DNA of 64,000 nt from Agapetus fuscipes (GCA_951799405.1 OX637362.1:6960703-7024702); one strand, 5' to 3'. Positions 39,615 to 48,839 are shown, counted from the stretch's first letter. A program made the numbers and translations. The notes: a model not told the origin generated them from the letters alone.

Positions 39615-41927
39615 ATGGCAACCAAAGTGAACGTCAAGGACCTCAAAGTCACAGAGCTTAAAAATGAGCTTCTGGAGAGGGACCTGGAGACCTCAGGAGG
39701 GAAGGCGGCCTTACAGGCACGCCTCATAGAGGCCTTGGAACAGACAGGCGAAGACCCGGCATATTTTGTCATGGCGTCTGGGGGGGACCGCGCCTTGGAC
39801 GAGCTAAATATCAGCATCAACAGTAACCTGACAGGACTGAAGACTGAGATGGCTGACAATTCCAAGACCCTGAGGGAAGACCTGAAGGCGGAGATGGCTG
39901 ACAATTCCAAGACCCTGAGGGAAGACCTGAAGGCGGAGATGGCTGACAACGCCAGGACCCTGAAGGCGGAGATAGCGGATAGCCTCACAACCCTGAAAGG
40001 AGAAATAGAGGAGAAGATGACAACCAACCTCTCGGCCCTGAAGGGGGAAATGGAGACTCGGATGTCAAACCTGGAAGACCGTCTGCGTGCCGAGCTGGCT
40101 GACAAGTGCCAGATGGAGTCCACCAGAATCTCCCCCAAAGGCGGCCTTCACGACGAGACCGACCAGGGATGCTCAACTCCAACCAGGATCACAAGAGGGG
40201 ATGATGACCCTTCCCTAGCCAAGCACAACCTCCCAACCTTCGACGGGAAGACGTCGTGGGAGGAATACTTGACCCTCTTTGAGACGGCTGCCATGATGGG
40301 AGCCTGGAGCCAGCAGAAGAAGGCTTCGGTTCTCAGCCTGTCGCTTCGAGGAGACGCTCTCAGGGTTCTGCAGGCCATACCCCTGGACAACCGTGGTGAC
40401 TTTGGGCAGCTGAAGCAGCGCTTGGATATGCGCTATGGCCACAAGTGCCTGGAGCAGCTGTACAAGTCGCAGCTGAACACAAGGGTGCAGAAGCCCAACG
40501 AGAGCCTCCAGGAGTTTGAGATGGACATCGTCCACCTAGTACGAGACGCTTACCCGACATTCCCTGATGACATCTGCGAGAGCTTGGCAGTGGACAAGTT
40601 CCTGAACGGATTGAGAGAATGGGAGACGCAGCAAGCAGTGAAGCTGGCTCTTCCGAAGACGTTGAACGAGGCGCTAAGCCGAGCTCTCGAATTTGAGGCT
40701 GTCAAACAGTCCATCAGGGGCCACGCCAGGGTTTGTGCAATCAAGGCAGAGGAGGTCAAACTACCTACAACCGAGGAAATAATAGAAAAAGTGCTGCAGC
40801 AACTTGAGCCAACGAGACAGAAGGCGCACTGCTGGACGTGTGGCCAGCAAGGACACCTGAGCGCGAGGTGCCCAAAGTCTCAAGGACCGGAGAAATTGGA
40901 AGACGACCGCAAGGATGTAGAGACCACCATGGAGATGAACAAACGGCTGAGGAAACAGCTCCAGGATGCCGAGAGAAAGGTCAAAGTCATGGAGACGGAG
41001 AACAGGCAGCTGACGAAGAACTTGGCCAGCAGTGAAAGGGTCCGGCGAACAGCGGAGGCCGAGAGGGACGAGTTGCACGAGACTGTGCTGAGCCTGGAGA
41101 GACAGAACAAGGGGCTTAAGACTAAGCTCCAGCAGCTGGAAGCTGGGCAGGGGCCCAGGACGAAGGACACCATCGCCAACCTGGAGTCCAAGATCAGCAA
41201 CACCAAGGAGGCGGGAGCTCGAATGAAGGATAACCACCGGCCAACTCAAAGAGCAAAGTGGTCAAACAATGACCAGCCCGCCCAGAGAGTACAAAAATGC
41301 GTCGCATCCAAAGAAGCGCCCCTGTTTGAGACGTTTTGGGAGAACGCGAAGGCAGGGCAGAAGTTTCGCCATGGAGTGACCACAGAAGTCCACAAGGACT
41401 TATTTGAGGTCACTAGGGACCACACACTGGCATGCAGTGTACCGGAAGATCTAGATATGTCTAGAGGAATTGCACGGGTCTTCCGATACAAATTCGGAGA
41501 ACCGCAACCCTCGAGCAGCCCGCAAGGAAGAGCTCTGAGACTACCGAAGGGGCGTCAACAAGCATACTGCCTGGTTGTCCCGGATTCCAGCAACCTGGAA
41601 GAGGACTACAAGGCATTGTGGGACGGCCTTGTTGAGCTGCGTGACTACATGTTGGAGGATCAGCAGGCGCGTCTGGCAATACCGAAGATGGGTGGCGGCC
41701 GCGCTAATCGAGACTGGCGGATAATCCGGAGTATGATTGAAGCAGTGTTCTCGGGAGTCGGCATCAGCGTCATGGTGTGCTGCGAGCAAGCGCAGCCGAG
41801 AGCCAGTGGGGAGAAATCCGTGGACTGCCACTTCTTCCTGACCACAGGGTGTCGACGTGGATCAGCATGCCCCTACCTACACAGAGTCAAGACTGTTCCG
41901 GGACGAAACAGTCTAGGTGGGGGGTAG
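39615..41927 (+). CDS. gag: SAP-Gag-coiled coil-macro domain-CCCH fusion protein
   Basis: Intact 770-codon frame starting at ATG 39615 (preceded by an A-run) and ending with TAG abutting the 3' LTR. Domains by eye: SAP-like helix-extension-helix (residues ~4-42); coiled coil built on MADNSKTLREDLKAE repeats (~78-165); Gag capsid-like region (~205-360, from LPTFDGKTSWEEYL); CCHC zinc knuckle C406-C409-H414-C419; a second coiled coil (~436-511); a macro domain (~588-724) with PEDLDMSRGIARVF and PKMGGG motifs; a CCCH finger C738-C746-C752-H756. The Gag, macro and CCCH parts each match element 2, but the second coiled coil takes the place of pol. The Gag part should assemble particles and bind RNA. 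The macro part is inferred to bind ADP-ribose or a related ligand, and the finger RNA. Function is inference from fold similarity only. Confidence 0.9.
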   Translation: MATKVNVKDLKVTELKNELLERDLETSGGKAALQARLIEALEQTGEDPAYFVMASGGDRALDELNISINSNLTGLKTEMADNSKTLREDLKAEMADNSKTLREDLKAEMADNARTLKAEIADSLTTLKGEIEEKMTTNLSALKGEMETRMSNLEDRLRAELADKCQMESTRISPKGGLHDETDQGCSTPTRITRGDDDPSLAKHNLPTFDGKTSWEEYLTLFETAAMMGAWSQQKKASVLSLSLRGDALRVLQAIPLDNRGDFGQLKQRLDMRYGHKCLEQLYKSQLNTRVQKPNESLQEFEMDIVHLVRDAYPTFPDDICESLAVDKFLNGLREWETQQAVKLALPKTLNEALSRALEFEAVKQSIRGHARVCAIKAEEVKLPTTEEIIEKVLQQLEPTRQKAHCWTCGQQGHLSARCPKSQGPEKLEDDRKDVETTMEMNKRLRKQLQDAERKVKVMETENRQLTKNLASSERVRRTAEAERDELHETVLSLERQNKGLKTKLQQLEAGQGPRTKDTIANLESKISNTKEAGARMKDNHRPTQRAKWSNNDQPAQRVQKCVASKEAPLFETFWENAKAGQKFRHGVTTEVHKDLFEVTRDHTLACSVPEDLDMSRGIARVFRYKFGEPQPSSSPQGRALRLPKGRQQAYCLVVPDSSNLEEDYKALWDGLVELRDYMLEDQQARLAIPKMGGGRANRDWRIIRSMIEAVFSGVGISVMVCCEQAQPRASGEKSVDCHFFLTTGCRRGSACPYLHRVKTVPGRNSLGGG
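41376..41786 (+). other. Macro domain of element 1 protein
   Basis: Residues ~588-724: HKDLFEVTRDHTLACSVPED, LDMSRGIARVFRYKFG, the strand AYCLVV, the helix LWDGLVELRDYML, then LAIPKMGGGRANRDWRII and the closing strand ISVMVCC. This is the order of the TARG1/ALC1-like macro fold. By my alignment the TARG1 catalytic lysine position is Pro656 (next to Val655) and the catalytic aspartate position is Ala697. Confidence 0.8.
41826..41882 (+). other. CCCH zinc finger of element 1 protein
   Basis: C738-x7-C746-x5-C752-x3-H756, the spacing of RNA-binding CCCH fingers. The same spacing occurs in element 2 (C1303, C1311, C1317, H1321 of its frame). Confidence 0.85.
41891..41913 (+). promoter_or_regulatory. 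Stem-loop before the polypurine tract, element 1
   Basis: gactgtt pairs with aacagtc (7 bp) around ccgggacga. The 19-base block tcaagactgttccgggacg (41887-41905) is identical to 62165-62183 in element 2 although the two proteins read it in different frames. Confidence 0.6.
41914..41927 (+). promoter_or_regulatory. Polypurine tract of element 1
   Basis: The purine-rich taggtggggggtag lies directly before the 3' LTR and should prime plus-strand DNA. It overlaps the last codons and stop. Confidence 0.75.
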
Positions 41928-42398
41928 TGTTATGTAAATATAAATATTGAAATAAGTATGGGTAGTTATAGTTATAAGAGTCCTCATAGGTATAGGTAGG
42001 TAGGATCGATAATTGTGTATAAGTGTAGAATTCTCTAGGCTAAGTAGGTACTTGTTATAATTATAGGAATTCTGTATTACATTGGTAGGTAGGATTTTGG
42101 TTGTGTCTAGGTAGTACGTGAAACATCGAGAAGTAATAATTACTCTGGAACCGTCTGGCGACTTTAGTTCTGGATCATACTGCTCTGAAGAGTATAAAGG
42201 TGCGAATGGCCTGCAGAGCGGGCCAGTATCATAGCGACTAACAAACACATCGAAGCCATCTGATCAGTGAACCGAAACCAATGGAATAATCGAGAAAGTA
42301 GTGTGAAAATAAATTTTGTAACTGTGTAAAATAAATAACTATTGAAGAAGACCTGTGTATTTTTAATTTGAAGACAATTGAACCCTAATTTCGTAACA
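41928..42398 (+). repeat. 3' LTR of element 1
   Basis: 471 bp, identical to the 5' LTR except C at 42291 for A at 38823. Confidence 0.95.
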
Positions 42399-42499
42399 GT
42401 ATGTTTATCATTGGCTTCTTAGAGTAGTCTTTCACTTGTCCACAACTGACTTTAGGCTTTACTACGCTTTTGCGCCACTTTTAATGTTAAATGTCATCA

Positions 42500-42742
42500 T
42501 CATCTACTTGACTGATAAGTTGATATGAGGCTGATCCCCCATGCTGTAAAAATTGGTTCACTTTGCCAATGTCAAGCAAAGGTTCAGGAAAGGTCGGCAA
42601 AAGTTGTAGGGATTATGTTCATTTGAGGTTTGGTTTTTGAATTGTGAGTACACATGCAGAATTTGTACGCGCAATGTCTATTTGTGGGCATGCATTTGAT
42701 ATGTATTTTAAATGTTAATCTATCTTTCCATCTTAGATCATA
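42500..42742 (+). repeat. LINE-D 3' UTR copy
   Basis: Runs cttgactgataagttgatat to ctttccatcttagatcataa, diverged at several positions. Confidence 0.75.
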
Positions 42743-42819
42743 ATAATAATAATTGGCCAATTTTTATATGGCGCCGTTTAGTGGCACTAGCCACCCCAAG
42801 AGCGCTTTTATGTGTTGAA

Positions 42820-43252
42820 TCTAATCTAATCTAATCTAAGTTGCAAAGCTATGTTACATTAGAGATTCACATTACATGCATTCTCACAACCAGACACGTA
42901 CAAGTTCGCGCTTGCACATGCCTCATGTGAACCTACAACATAAAAACCAAATCTCAAATGGACATACACCCTGCAACTCTTGCCGTCCTTCCCTGAGACA
43001 GGGGTGACATTGGCAAAGTGAACCATTTTTACAGCATGGGTGGTCAGCCGCATACCAACCTATAAGTCAAGGAACACACACACACGACAAATTACATTTT
43101 ATACATCACTAAATAATAATATCCAAATACAAAATATCCATTTACAAATAAAAACAAATTCCAATTTAATAAACCCTAGCCGCCAACATTACAGATCAAC
43201 CGCCATTTCTTTCTGTCCTTACATACTTCTTTCATTTCCTCCAGAGTCTTCT
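42820..43252 (-). pseudogene. RTE-like LINE-D 3' end, minus strand
   Basis: Contains the tail (tctaa)n, the 3' UTR, the AT-rich spacer and, on the minus strand, the last codons EMKEVCKDRKKWR. It is almost identical in inverted orientation to 3525-3947, so the two copies come from the same recent master element. Confidence 0.85.
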
Positions 43253-43254
43253 GT

Positions 43255-43890
43255 TAAACAAAGCAACCTCCTGAAACTGCCAACACTGGTCTCTGTGCTC
43301 AGCTCCAGAGGTAGACTGTTCCAGCGGGATGGACCAGCCGAACTAAAATCCCTGTCTCCGAAACAGGTTCTGTTCCGTCGAAGTGGCAGTTGAAGCCTGT
43401 TTACGGCGTCACTCTGTGCAGATCGAAGAGCGCGTCGTTTTCCACCTATCTGGTCATAGATGAAAGATCAAAAGCAGAAACAGGCAAAGCTGCGGAACTG
43501 AAAGAATAATAGTCATGATGATCATTGCTTTCATATAATTCACACAAAATTACAAGATTATATTCAGAACACAAAATTATTCTTTCTGTTTGTTATTGAA
43601 CATGATGGTTCTGTGTCTCCCTACTTTCTTTCACCTGGATGAGTTTTTTACGTAAAAACTTATCTCGCGTAAAAACTTCCTACCTGTGTACCTATACATA
43701 CATACATAGCTCTATACCTACTCTCCTTGAGGGTAACGACACATGTGGGAGGGATGATGGAGGGGAGAGAGGAGGAGGGCAGGGGGAGACTCACGATCAT
43801 ACAAGGACACTGAGTTCTAATACAATAATATTTACGAAGAATAAATGTATATTTGGCTTATTTATTATCACGAAACAATCTCTGAACAGT
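43255..43890. other. Unclassified, possible LINE remnant
   Basis: 43260-43450 encodes in part LSSRGRLFQRDGPAELKSLS with a stop soon after, which has the look of an old LINE fragment, but I cannot place it. 43735-43800 is GA-rich. Confidence 0.35.
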
Positions 43891-43892
43891 GT

Positions 43893-44160
43893 TTTTTTTA
43901 AATAGATTTTTGAAGAGGAATGCAATTCACCAATCTATTGTGCCTGGCCAGGAACAGGTATTAATATCATCAATTAATAATTTATTATTGTTTGTTCCAA
44001 TGAATTATTAATTAATAATTACCCAATGACATTTAATTGAACCAGGATCAAAGATATGGTCAAATTACCCAAGCGGGGATCGAACCGACGTTATTCTGTT
44101 CCAAATACGCTAGAAAGATCAGCCACTTGACTCCCTCGGCCATAGCACCGATGTGTTCAC
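43893..44160 (-). mobile_element. SINE-C copy
   Basis: Minus-strand copy with body ttgtgcctggccaggaacag (reversed), the attaataattaccc palindromic centre, ggggatcgaaccgacgtta (B box reversed) and head ttggcc/ctcggccatagcac. Confidence 0.85.
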
Positions 44161-44179
44161 AGCGAATAAAAAATTTAAA

Positions 44180-44320
44180 TTATGTTAGAGCAGTCGACAC
44201 TGACCGCACCGAGAGAACCAGATCCCTCAGGAACTGAGAAACCCCAGCTCTACATACAACCCCTTCGGAGACAAAACGGCAAGAAGCTGCCCTGTATTTG
44301 CAGCTTAGTAGGTCGTTGGT
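44180..44320 (+). repeat. SINE-B, internally deleted
   Basis: Joins gagaaccagatccctcaggaac directly to acaaccccttcggagacaaa and gcaagaagctgccctgtatt. Confidence 0.65.
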
Positions 44321-44324
44321 GACG

Positions 44325-44655
44325 TCACGGCTCTACGCGATTAGGGTCCTTAGTAACCAAAAGAGTATTTGTTTTTGCCACATGTTTGCTTCACAACATA
44401 CAATTGCTTACCCATGCTTGAAATTCTGTGCACGCCCCTGGTAATGAGATATACATGAGATCACAAATGTTTGGTCTTTGAAAGACTTGAAGCATTTTCA
44501 GAATCAACTGTTGCATATGAGAATAATTCAACTTGACCCAGTATTTTTATCTTAAATGTAAATAAATAAATAAATGAAGGGTCCAGCATAAAAAAAAAAT
44601 AACTGCCACTTTGTTTTTTCTTAAAGAGGTGATTTTCCATTTTATGATTCTATTT
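44325..44655. other. Anonymous DNA
   Basis: No feature recognised. Confidence 0.4.
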
Positions 44656-44659
44656 AATC

Positions 44660-45290
44660 ACCACCGTATTTCCGGTCCAATAAAGGACGGGAGCATATTA
44701 CCGTCAGATGCAGTCAAGACCCTAGTGGGCGCGTTTGTGATGTCTCGGATTGACTATTGTTCAACGCTTTATAGTGGTCAGCCAAAGAAGCAGTTCAATC
44801 GCTTTCAATCTGTGTTGAATTCGGCAGCAAGACTCATACTCGGGATACCCAAATTCGCTCACATCACTCCGCTGTTAAAAACACTACATTGGCTTCGTTT
44901 CCCGGAGAGGGTGGTCTACCGTGTTTGTGTGATGGTATATAAAGCCATCAATGGCTTGGCTCCACCTTATCTGACTGACATGTTGTTGCCTGTTGAGATG
45001 GGTGTGAGGAGGCAGACACTCAGATCCGCGGGCGATGGAGCAGTCAATTTGGTTCAGCCACGCCGTCAGATTCGTACAAATTTCAAAGACCACGCTTTCC
45101 GTGTTGAGGGTCCGGTGGAGTGGAACTGACTGCCACCCGGAGTGAAGAACTCCAAATCTGTAGGTGTATTTCGCGGAGCACTCAAGACTCACCTTTTCAA
45201 AAAGTCTTATCCATGATCGGAGAGGGCCCTTGAGGTGTGACACACACAAAAACGGCGCTCTCTTATCATTTGTAATTTGAAATGAATTAG
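44660..45290 (+). pseudogene. CR1/L2-like LINE 3' end
   Basis: Codons read VGAFVMSRIDYCSTLYSG, FQSVLNSAARLILGIPKFAH, ITPLLKTLHWLRFPERVVYR and YKAINGLAPPYLTDML, the well-known C-terminal wording of CR1/L2 LINE reverse transcriptase proteins. A stop (tga at 45127) falls just after GPVEWN, and the frame continues beyond it with LPPGVKNS and LKTHLFKKSYP before the natural end. The following 3' UTR, gagggcccttgaggtgtgac ... acaaaaacggcgctc, matches the tail of SINE-A1. Confidence 0.85.
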
Positions 45291-45517
45291 CCTGATATTA
45301 TTATTATTTATATGATATATACGATACAACTATGAACTATACGTTCTGTATCAAGACGTTGATACGACAAGGTTAACACAAGTCAGCAAATTGCATTGGC
45401 TGGATGAAAACATTATTTTCAAGTCTTAAATTTGTCCGTTGTAGTAGCTATAATTCTTCTAAGGGAAGAATGGATTTATTTCAACGTTATCTTATTCGAC
45501 TATAGAATGGTCTACGC

Positions 45518-46337
45518 CAACCATACTCAACCTGCGGCCCGACAAGCGTTTTTGTGCGGCCATAAACACATTTACGAGTAGCATATCTTTGTGAGTCATC
45601 ATATTTCAAAATGAAACATGCAAAAAACGTATACAGGGATTGACTTCCTGATTCTCACCTTGATGACGTATTGAGGATAGCAAGCAGCAATTATAAACCC
45701 AATCTGTCTGAAATTGTTGAAAATTTATCTCAAAAATCACACTTATTGTTAAATAAACGCTTGGATACATGTTACTTTTGAGTTTTACATTTTTCCCTAC
45801 TGTAATTTTTAAGGAACCGTATGCTGATGATGTATATATACTATTATTATTCTGTTTTTTTTATATATTTTTTTAAGAAATCCTGTGCGGGAGACTCCCT
45901 AGATTCTAGAGACTCTAGTTGACATTTGTTGTAGTGCCGCAGAGGTGTACGAGCTTGGTCGTTGCTACAAAGCGCCAATACTCAAGCAAGAACCAGTTGC
46001 TGTAAGGCTGGATGGACCTTTGGTGGCCGGTCATTGGTAAAGGTTTATTAATTTTTCAACCCAGCGAAGAGCAAATTTAAAAATATAAATGGTAGATATA
46101 TTTTTGGTGCTCCGCCGGGATTTGAACCCACAACCTTCCCATTCAGAGTACGCAGTGTTACCACTGAGCTACGGACCGGTTTAGTTTTTAATATTTAAAC
46201 TCTCAAAATGTTTAAAAAAAAAGGGGGGGGGGGGTTCATGATTTTTTCGTCATACCAGTACGATATAGTGTTGCGGCCCGCGTAGCTATTCGAATATACG
46301 TATGTGGCCCGAAAGCAAAAAAGGTTGAGTATCATTG
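45518..46337. mobile_element. hAT-type non-autonomous element with exact 8-bp target duplication
   Basis: Flanked by gtctacgc on both sides (45510-45517 and 46338-46345). Ends caaccatactcaacc and ggttgagtatcattg are inverted repeats. No transposase remains, and a SINE-A2 lies inside. The host DNA into which it inserted is itself a LINE fragment (46346-46445). Confidence 0.85.
45866..46182 (-). mobile_element. SINE-A2 copy
   Basis: Minus-strand element with the alternative tail aagaaatcctgtgcgggaga (reversed), the A body and a head ending gagctacggaccgg. The 5S module is absent. Confidence 0.85.
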
Positions 46338-46345
46338 GTCTACGC

Positions 46346-46445
46346 TGTAGAAGCTTGGACGGACACGAGAACATGCGAAATTGAAGTTCTTGGAATGATT
46401 ACAGGCAGAACATTGCGGGAACGCATGCGCAATGAGCAAATATGA
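46346..46445 (+). pseudogene. RTE-like LINE C-terminal fragment
   Basis: Codons read VEAWTDTRTCEIEVLGMITG, RTLRERMRNEQI, corresponding to the region after the YADD domain in RTE-like proteins. It lies against the hAT target site. Confidence 0.55.
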
Positions 46446-46496
46446 AAAGCCATCAAAATAAAAGACATGTTGATGACGACGATTCAGAAAACGATT

Positions 46497-46583
46497 TAAG
46501 AGATATCATGGACTTCCTTGACTTAAAGGTTGGTATGCGACTGACCACCCATACTGTAAAAAGATGGTTCACTTTGCCAATGT
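46497..46583 (+). repeat. LINE-D 3' UTR start, cut by a SINE
   Basis: Reads ccttgacttaaaggttggta to tttgccaatgtcacc, then enters a SINE-A. Confidence 0.75.
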
Positions 46584-46705
46584 CACCAAGAGCGTATTTA
46601 AAATTATAAATGGTACTTTTTTTTTGTGCTCCGCCGGGATTCAAACCCACAAACTTCCATTTAAGAGTCAGAAGTGTTAACCTCTAGACTACGGACCGGT
46701 CGTCT
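46584..46705 (-). repeat. SINE-A head and part of body
   Basis: Minus-strand head with gaccggtccgtagtctagag and B-box-like gtttgaatcccggcgg, truncated in the body. Confidence 0.75.
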
Positions 46706-47125
46706 TATTTTACGGTTTTTCTAGTGTATTTAAATAAATCGTCCTATTTGATTTAATCATGAATTTATTTTCTCACATTCCGGCGCCTGTTTGTTGCACC
46801 AGCAGGCTTCCCAAATAAACACACGGACAGTAAATGCCGCCATTTTATTCCCGCTGCTTTTATTTCACCTGGCCTGTGATGCAGCGGCCGCCATCTTGAA
46901 TATTATATGGACTCATTATAGACGGCAGCTTTCCCGTAACGAGAGAGATTATATATAAAGTGTTGTATATAATAAGCATGTGTAGTGTGTAGCATACATG
47001 TGGAAGGCATATCATGGCTAAAATGTGAAACAGATTTTGCAGCATGGCGATAAATTTGTTTTTTTTTGGTATTTTCAAAGTAATGTATTCGTGCAGAAAA
47101 AATGACGGTATCATCTCCTTTATTA
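46706..47125. other. Anonymous DNA
   Basis: No feature recognised. Confidence 0.4.
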
Positions 47126-47129
47126 ACAT

Positions 47130-47485
47130 TGTTATGATTTTAGTTGGGGCTCTCTTTTAAATAAACTGCAATTTTTTGTTTAAACATAATTTATTTTACA
47201 CGGGTTGGTTCACAATTTACAATAATTGATAATCTCTGCTTTATTAGTTTTCACGGCAAAATGCTTAGATCGACTAATCGCACTCCGCACCATTGCAGTT
47301 CCTATATATAGGTATAAAAGAGATCTTTCTCGCATATTTCAGATCATTTTTCAATTTTTCACTCACACCAGAACGCCGTTCCACATGTGCACTCCCACCA
47401 TCATGGACTACTCCTAGATTGTTCTACCCACACTATCGTACATGTGTAGGTGCGCGAAGGTACTTTGATTTCATAGTTCGTAACA
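47130..47485 (-). repeat. Solo LTR, inverted copy of the 37007 family
   Basis: Begins tgttatgattttagttgggg and ends tttcatagttcgtaaca, the reverse of the 37007 LTR (shared wording acggcaaaatgcttagatcga, cactccgcaccattgcagt). No clear target duplication is left, so it is older. Confidence 0.75.
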
Positions 47486-47489
47486 ATTT

Positions 47490-47868
47490 GTTCCCGTTTT
47501 CTTCTTCTTTATCCTAATCATCTTTCCCATCCTTTTTTCTCTTGTTTCTGTTTTAATTTTGTTTATAATTTGTTTTTCGATTGTAGCTTTTAACTGGTTT
47601 TGATTTTGTTAAATTATTTTGTTGATTTTTTTATTTTTGTTTACTATCTTTTTACACCTTGTTGCTGTTTTTGCGTATTTTGTATAGGCATTAATTATTT
47701 TTAAAATTGAAAAACTATAAGTGGCCTTAAATTTTGTAAGCTTATAGCCTTTCTATGTGATTATGTATGCTGTTGTTTTTCGTATAGTAAAAGAAAAACC
47801 TCGACTTGCGCTTCTTCATAGTTGGACGTGTCAATTTTAACATTGAATATCTACGAGTATATAATCTA
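47490..47868. other. T-rich anonymous DNA
   Basis: No feature recognised. Confidence 0.4.
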
Positions 47869-47871
47869 ATT

Positions 47872-47970
47872 TGCAAAGATCGTTCAGCATTTGTAAGCGC
47901 AAACTTACACGTGTTTGTTTGTAGGCATACATCTGATATCAGCTTTAAATATTAATATATCCTTGCAACT
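47872..47970 (+). repeat. LINE-D 3' UTR distal part
   Basis: Reads cagcatttgtaagcgcaaac to ccttgcaacttagattaaag. Confidence 0.75.
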
Positions 47971-47974
47971 TAGA

Positions 47975-48240
47975 TTAAAGATTATAGATAACATAATGCT
48001 ACATACCAATGCTACATAAATTCCTTTCTCCTTTCCATTTTTAATTGTGTTTTAGTTAGCTTCTTTCTTACATTTATAATCCCATTTTTTCTAGATGTTT
48101 TATTTTCTATTATTAGATCTAGACTTCCCGACCGTTATAGGAAGTCATGATGCCTTTTTTTCAATACAAGTCCATCCATGTGGAAGGGACGCTCTCAGCC
48201 TCTTTCTGAACAGGCAACCATTTCCCTCTCCACTACTTTC
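47975..48240. other. Anonymous DNA
   Basis: No feature recognised. Confidence 0.35.
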
Positions 48241-48245
48241 TACTA

Positions 48246-48560
48246 CCTCAAGCATAATCTAATCTAATCAAAGTTGCAAAGATTTGAAACATTGGGGATT
48301 CACATTATATGCATTTTCACAAGCAGACAAGTATAAGTTCACGCTTAAACAAGCCGCATGTGGACTTAAAATACAAAAACCCAAATCTCAAATGAACACC
48401 CTGCAACTCTTGGCGTCCTTCCCTAAAACAGCGGTGACATTTGTAAAGTGAAGCATTTTCTACAGCATGGGTGATCAGCCGCATACCAACCTATAAGTCA
48501 AGGAACATATACAACAAATTACATTTAGAAATAATAAAACAACTGTTAAAAATTACGTTT
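48246..48560 (-). repeat. LINE-D 3' UTR with spacer
   Basis: Contains the (tctaa)n tail, the full unit, and the aacaaattacatttagaaat spacer that lies next to the LINE coding end in other copies. Confidence 0.8.
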
Positions 48561-48614
48561 TAACACAACCATGGCGTTCTTAAAAAAAAAAAGAAACTAA
48601 AACAGCGGATCCGC

Positions 48615-48838
48615 AGAAAAAGGCAACTTAGCTGCACATATAATTACCTCAGTTAAACGGAAGGGTTTTCAGCTCTCGAAGTGGCTGGTTTTCATTTCTT
48701 GTGAGCCTTGACGGTATTTTGATTTTGGGTTTCAAAGCAAATGCGAAACGGGAAATCATTTCTGACACTCTCGGTTGGGATCGAGCCGTAGCTCTCGGCA
48801 TGGAATGCAAGCACTCTACCACTGTGCTCTAGGAACAA
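48615..48838 (-). mobile_element. SINE-B with large internal deletion
   Basis: Head tagagtgcttgcattccatg (reversed strand) and the gtttcaaagcaaatgcgaaac segment are present; the central body is missing and the end is aggcaacttagctgcacata. Confidence 0.75.
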
Positions 48839-48839
48839 A

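Larger units (their letters stand above)
38460..42398 (+). mobile_element. LTR element 1: pol-less Gag/macro-domain retrotransposon
   Basis: A complete LTR element of 3,939 bp. The 471-bp LTRs differ at only one base, and gtat flanks both ends (38456-38459 and 42399-42402), so insertion is recent. Between the LTRs are a primer-binding site, a 684-bp leader, one intact 770-codon frame and a polypurine tract. There is no protease, reverse transcriptase, RNase H or integrase, so it must be moved by enzymes supplied in trans. Unlike typical pol-less elements, which are usually non-coding, it keeps a long protein that includes a macro domain and CCCH finger shared with LTR element 2. Confidence 0.93.

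Noticed and set aside
39566..40182. Long minus-strand open frames opposite element 1 gag (190 codons and others)
   Set aside because: They mirror the GC-rich, repeat-coded sense frame, have no domain, and disappear outside it. They are shadows of the real frame.
38460..42398. Element 1 as a simple internal-deletion copy of element 2
   Set aside because: The LTRs and leaders are unrelated, the shared protein parts are only about half identical, and element 1 has a coiled coil that element 2 lacks, so it is a separate family.
44611..45129. A complete host gene of 172 codons
   Set aside because: The wording is the C-terminus of CR1/L2 LINE proteins, interrupted by a stop, with a LINE-type 3' end.
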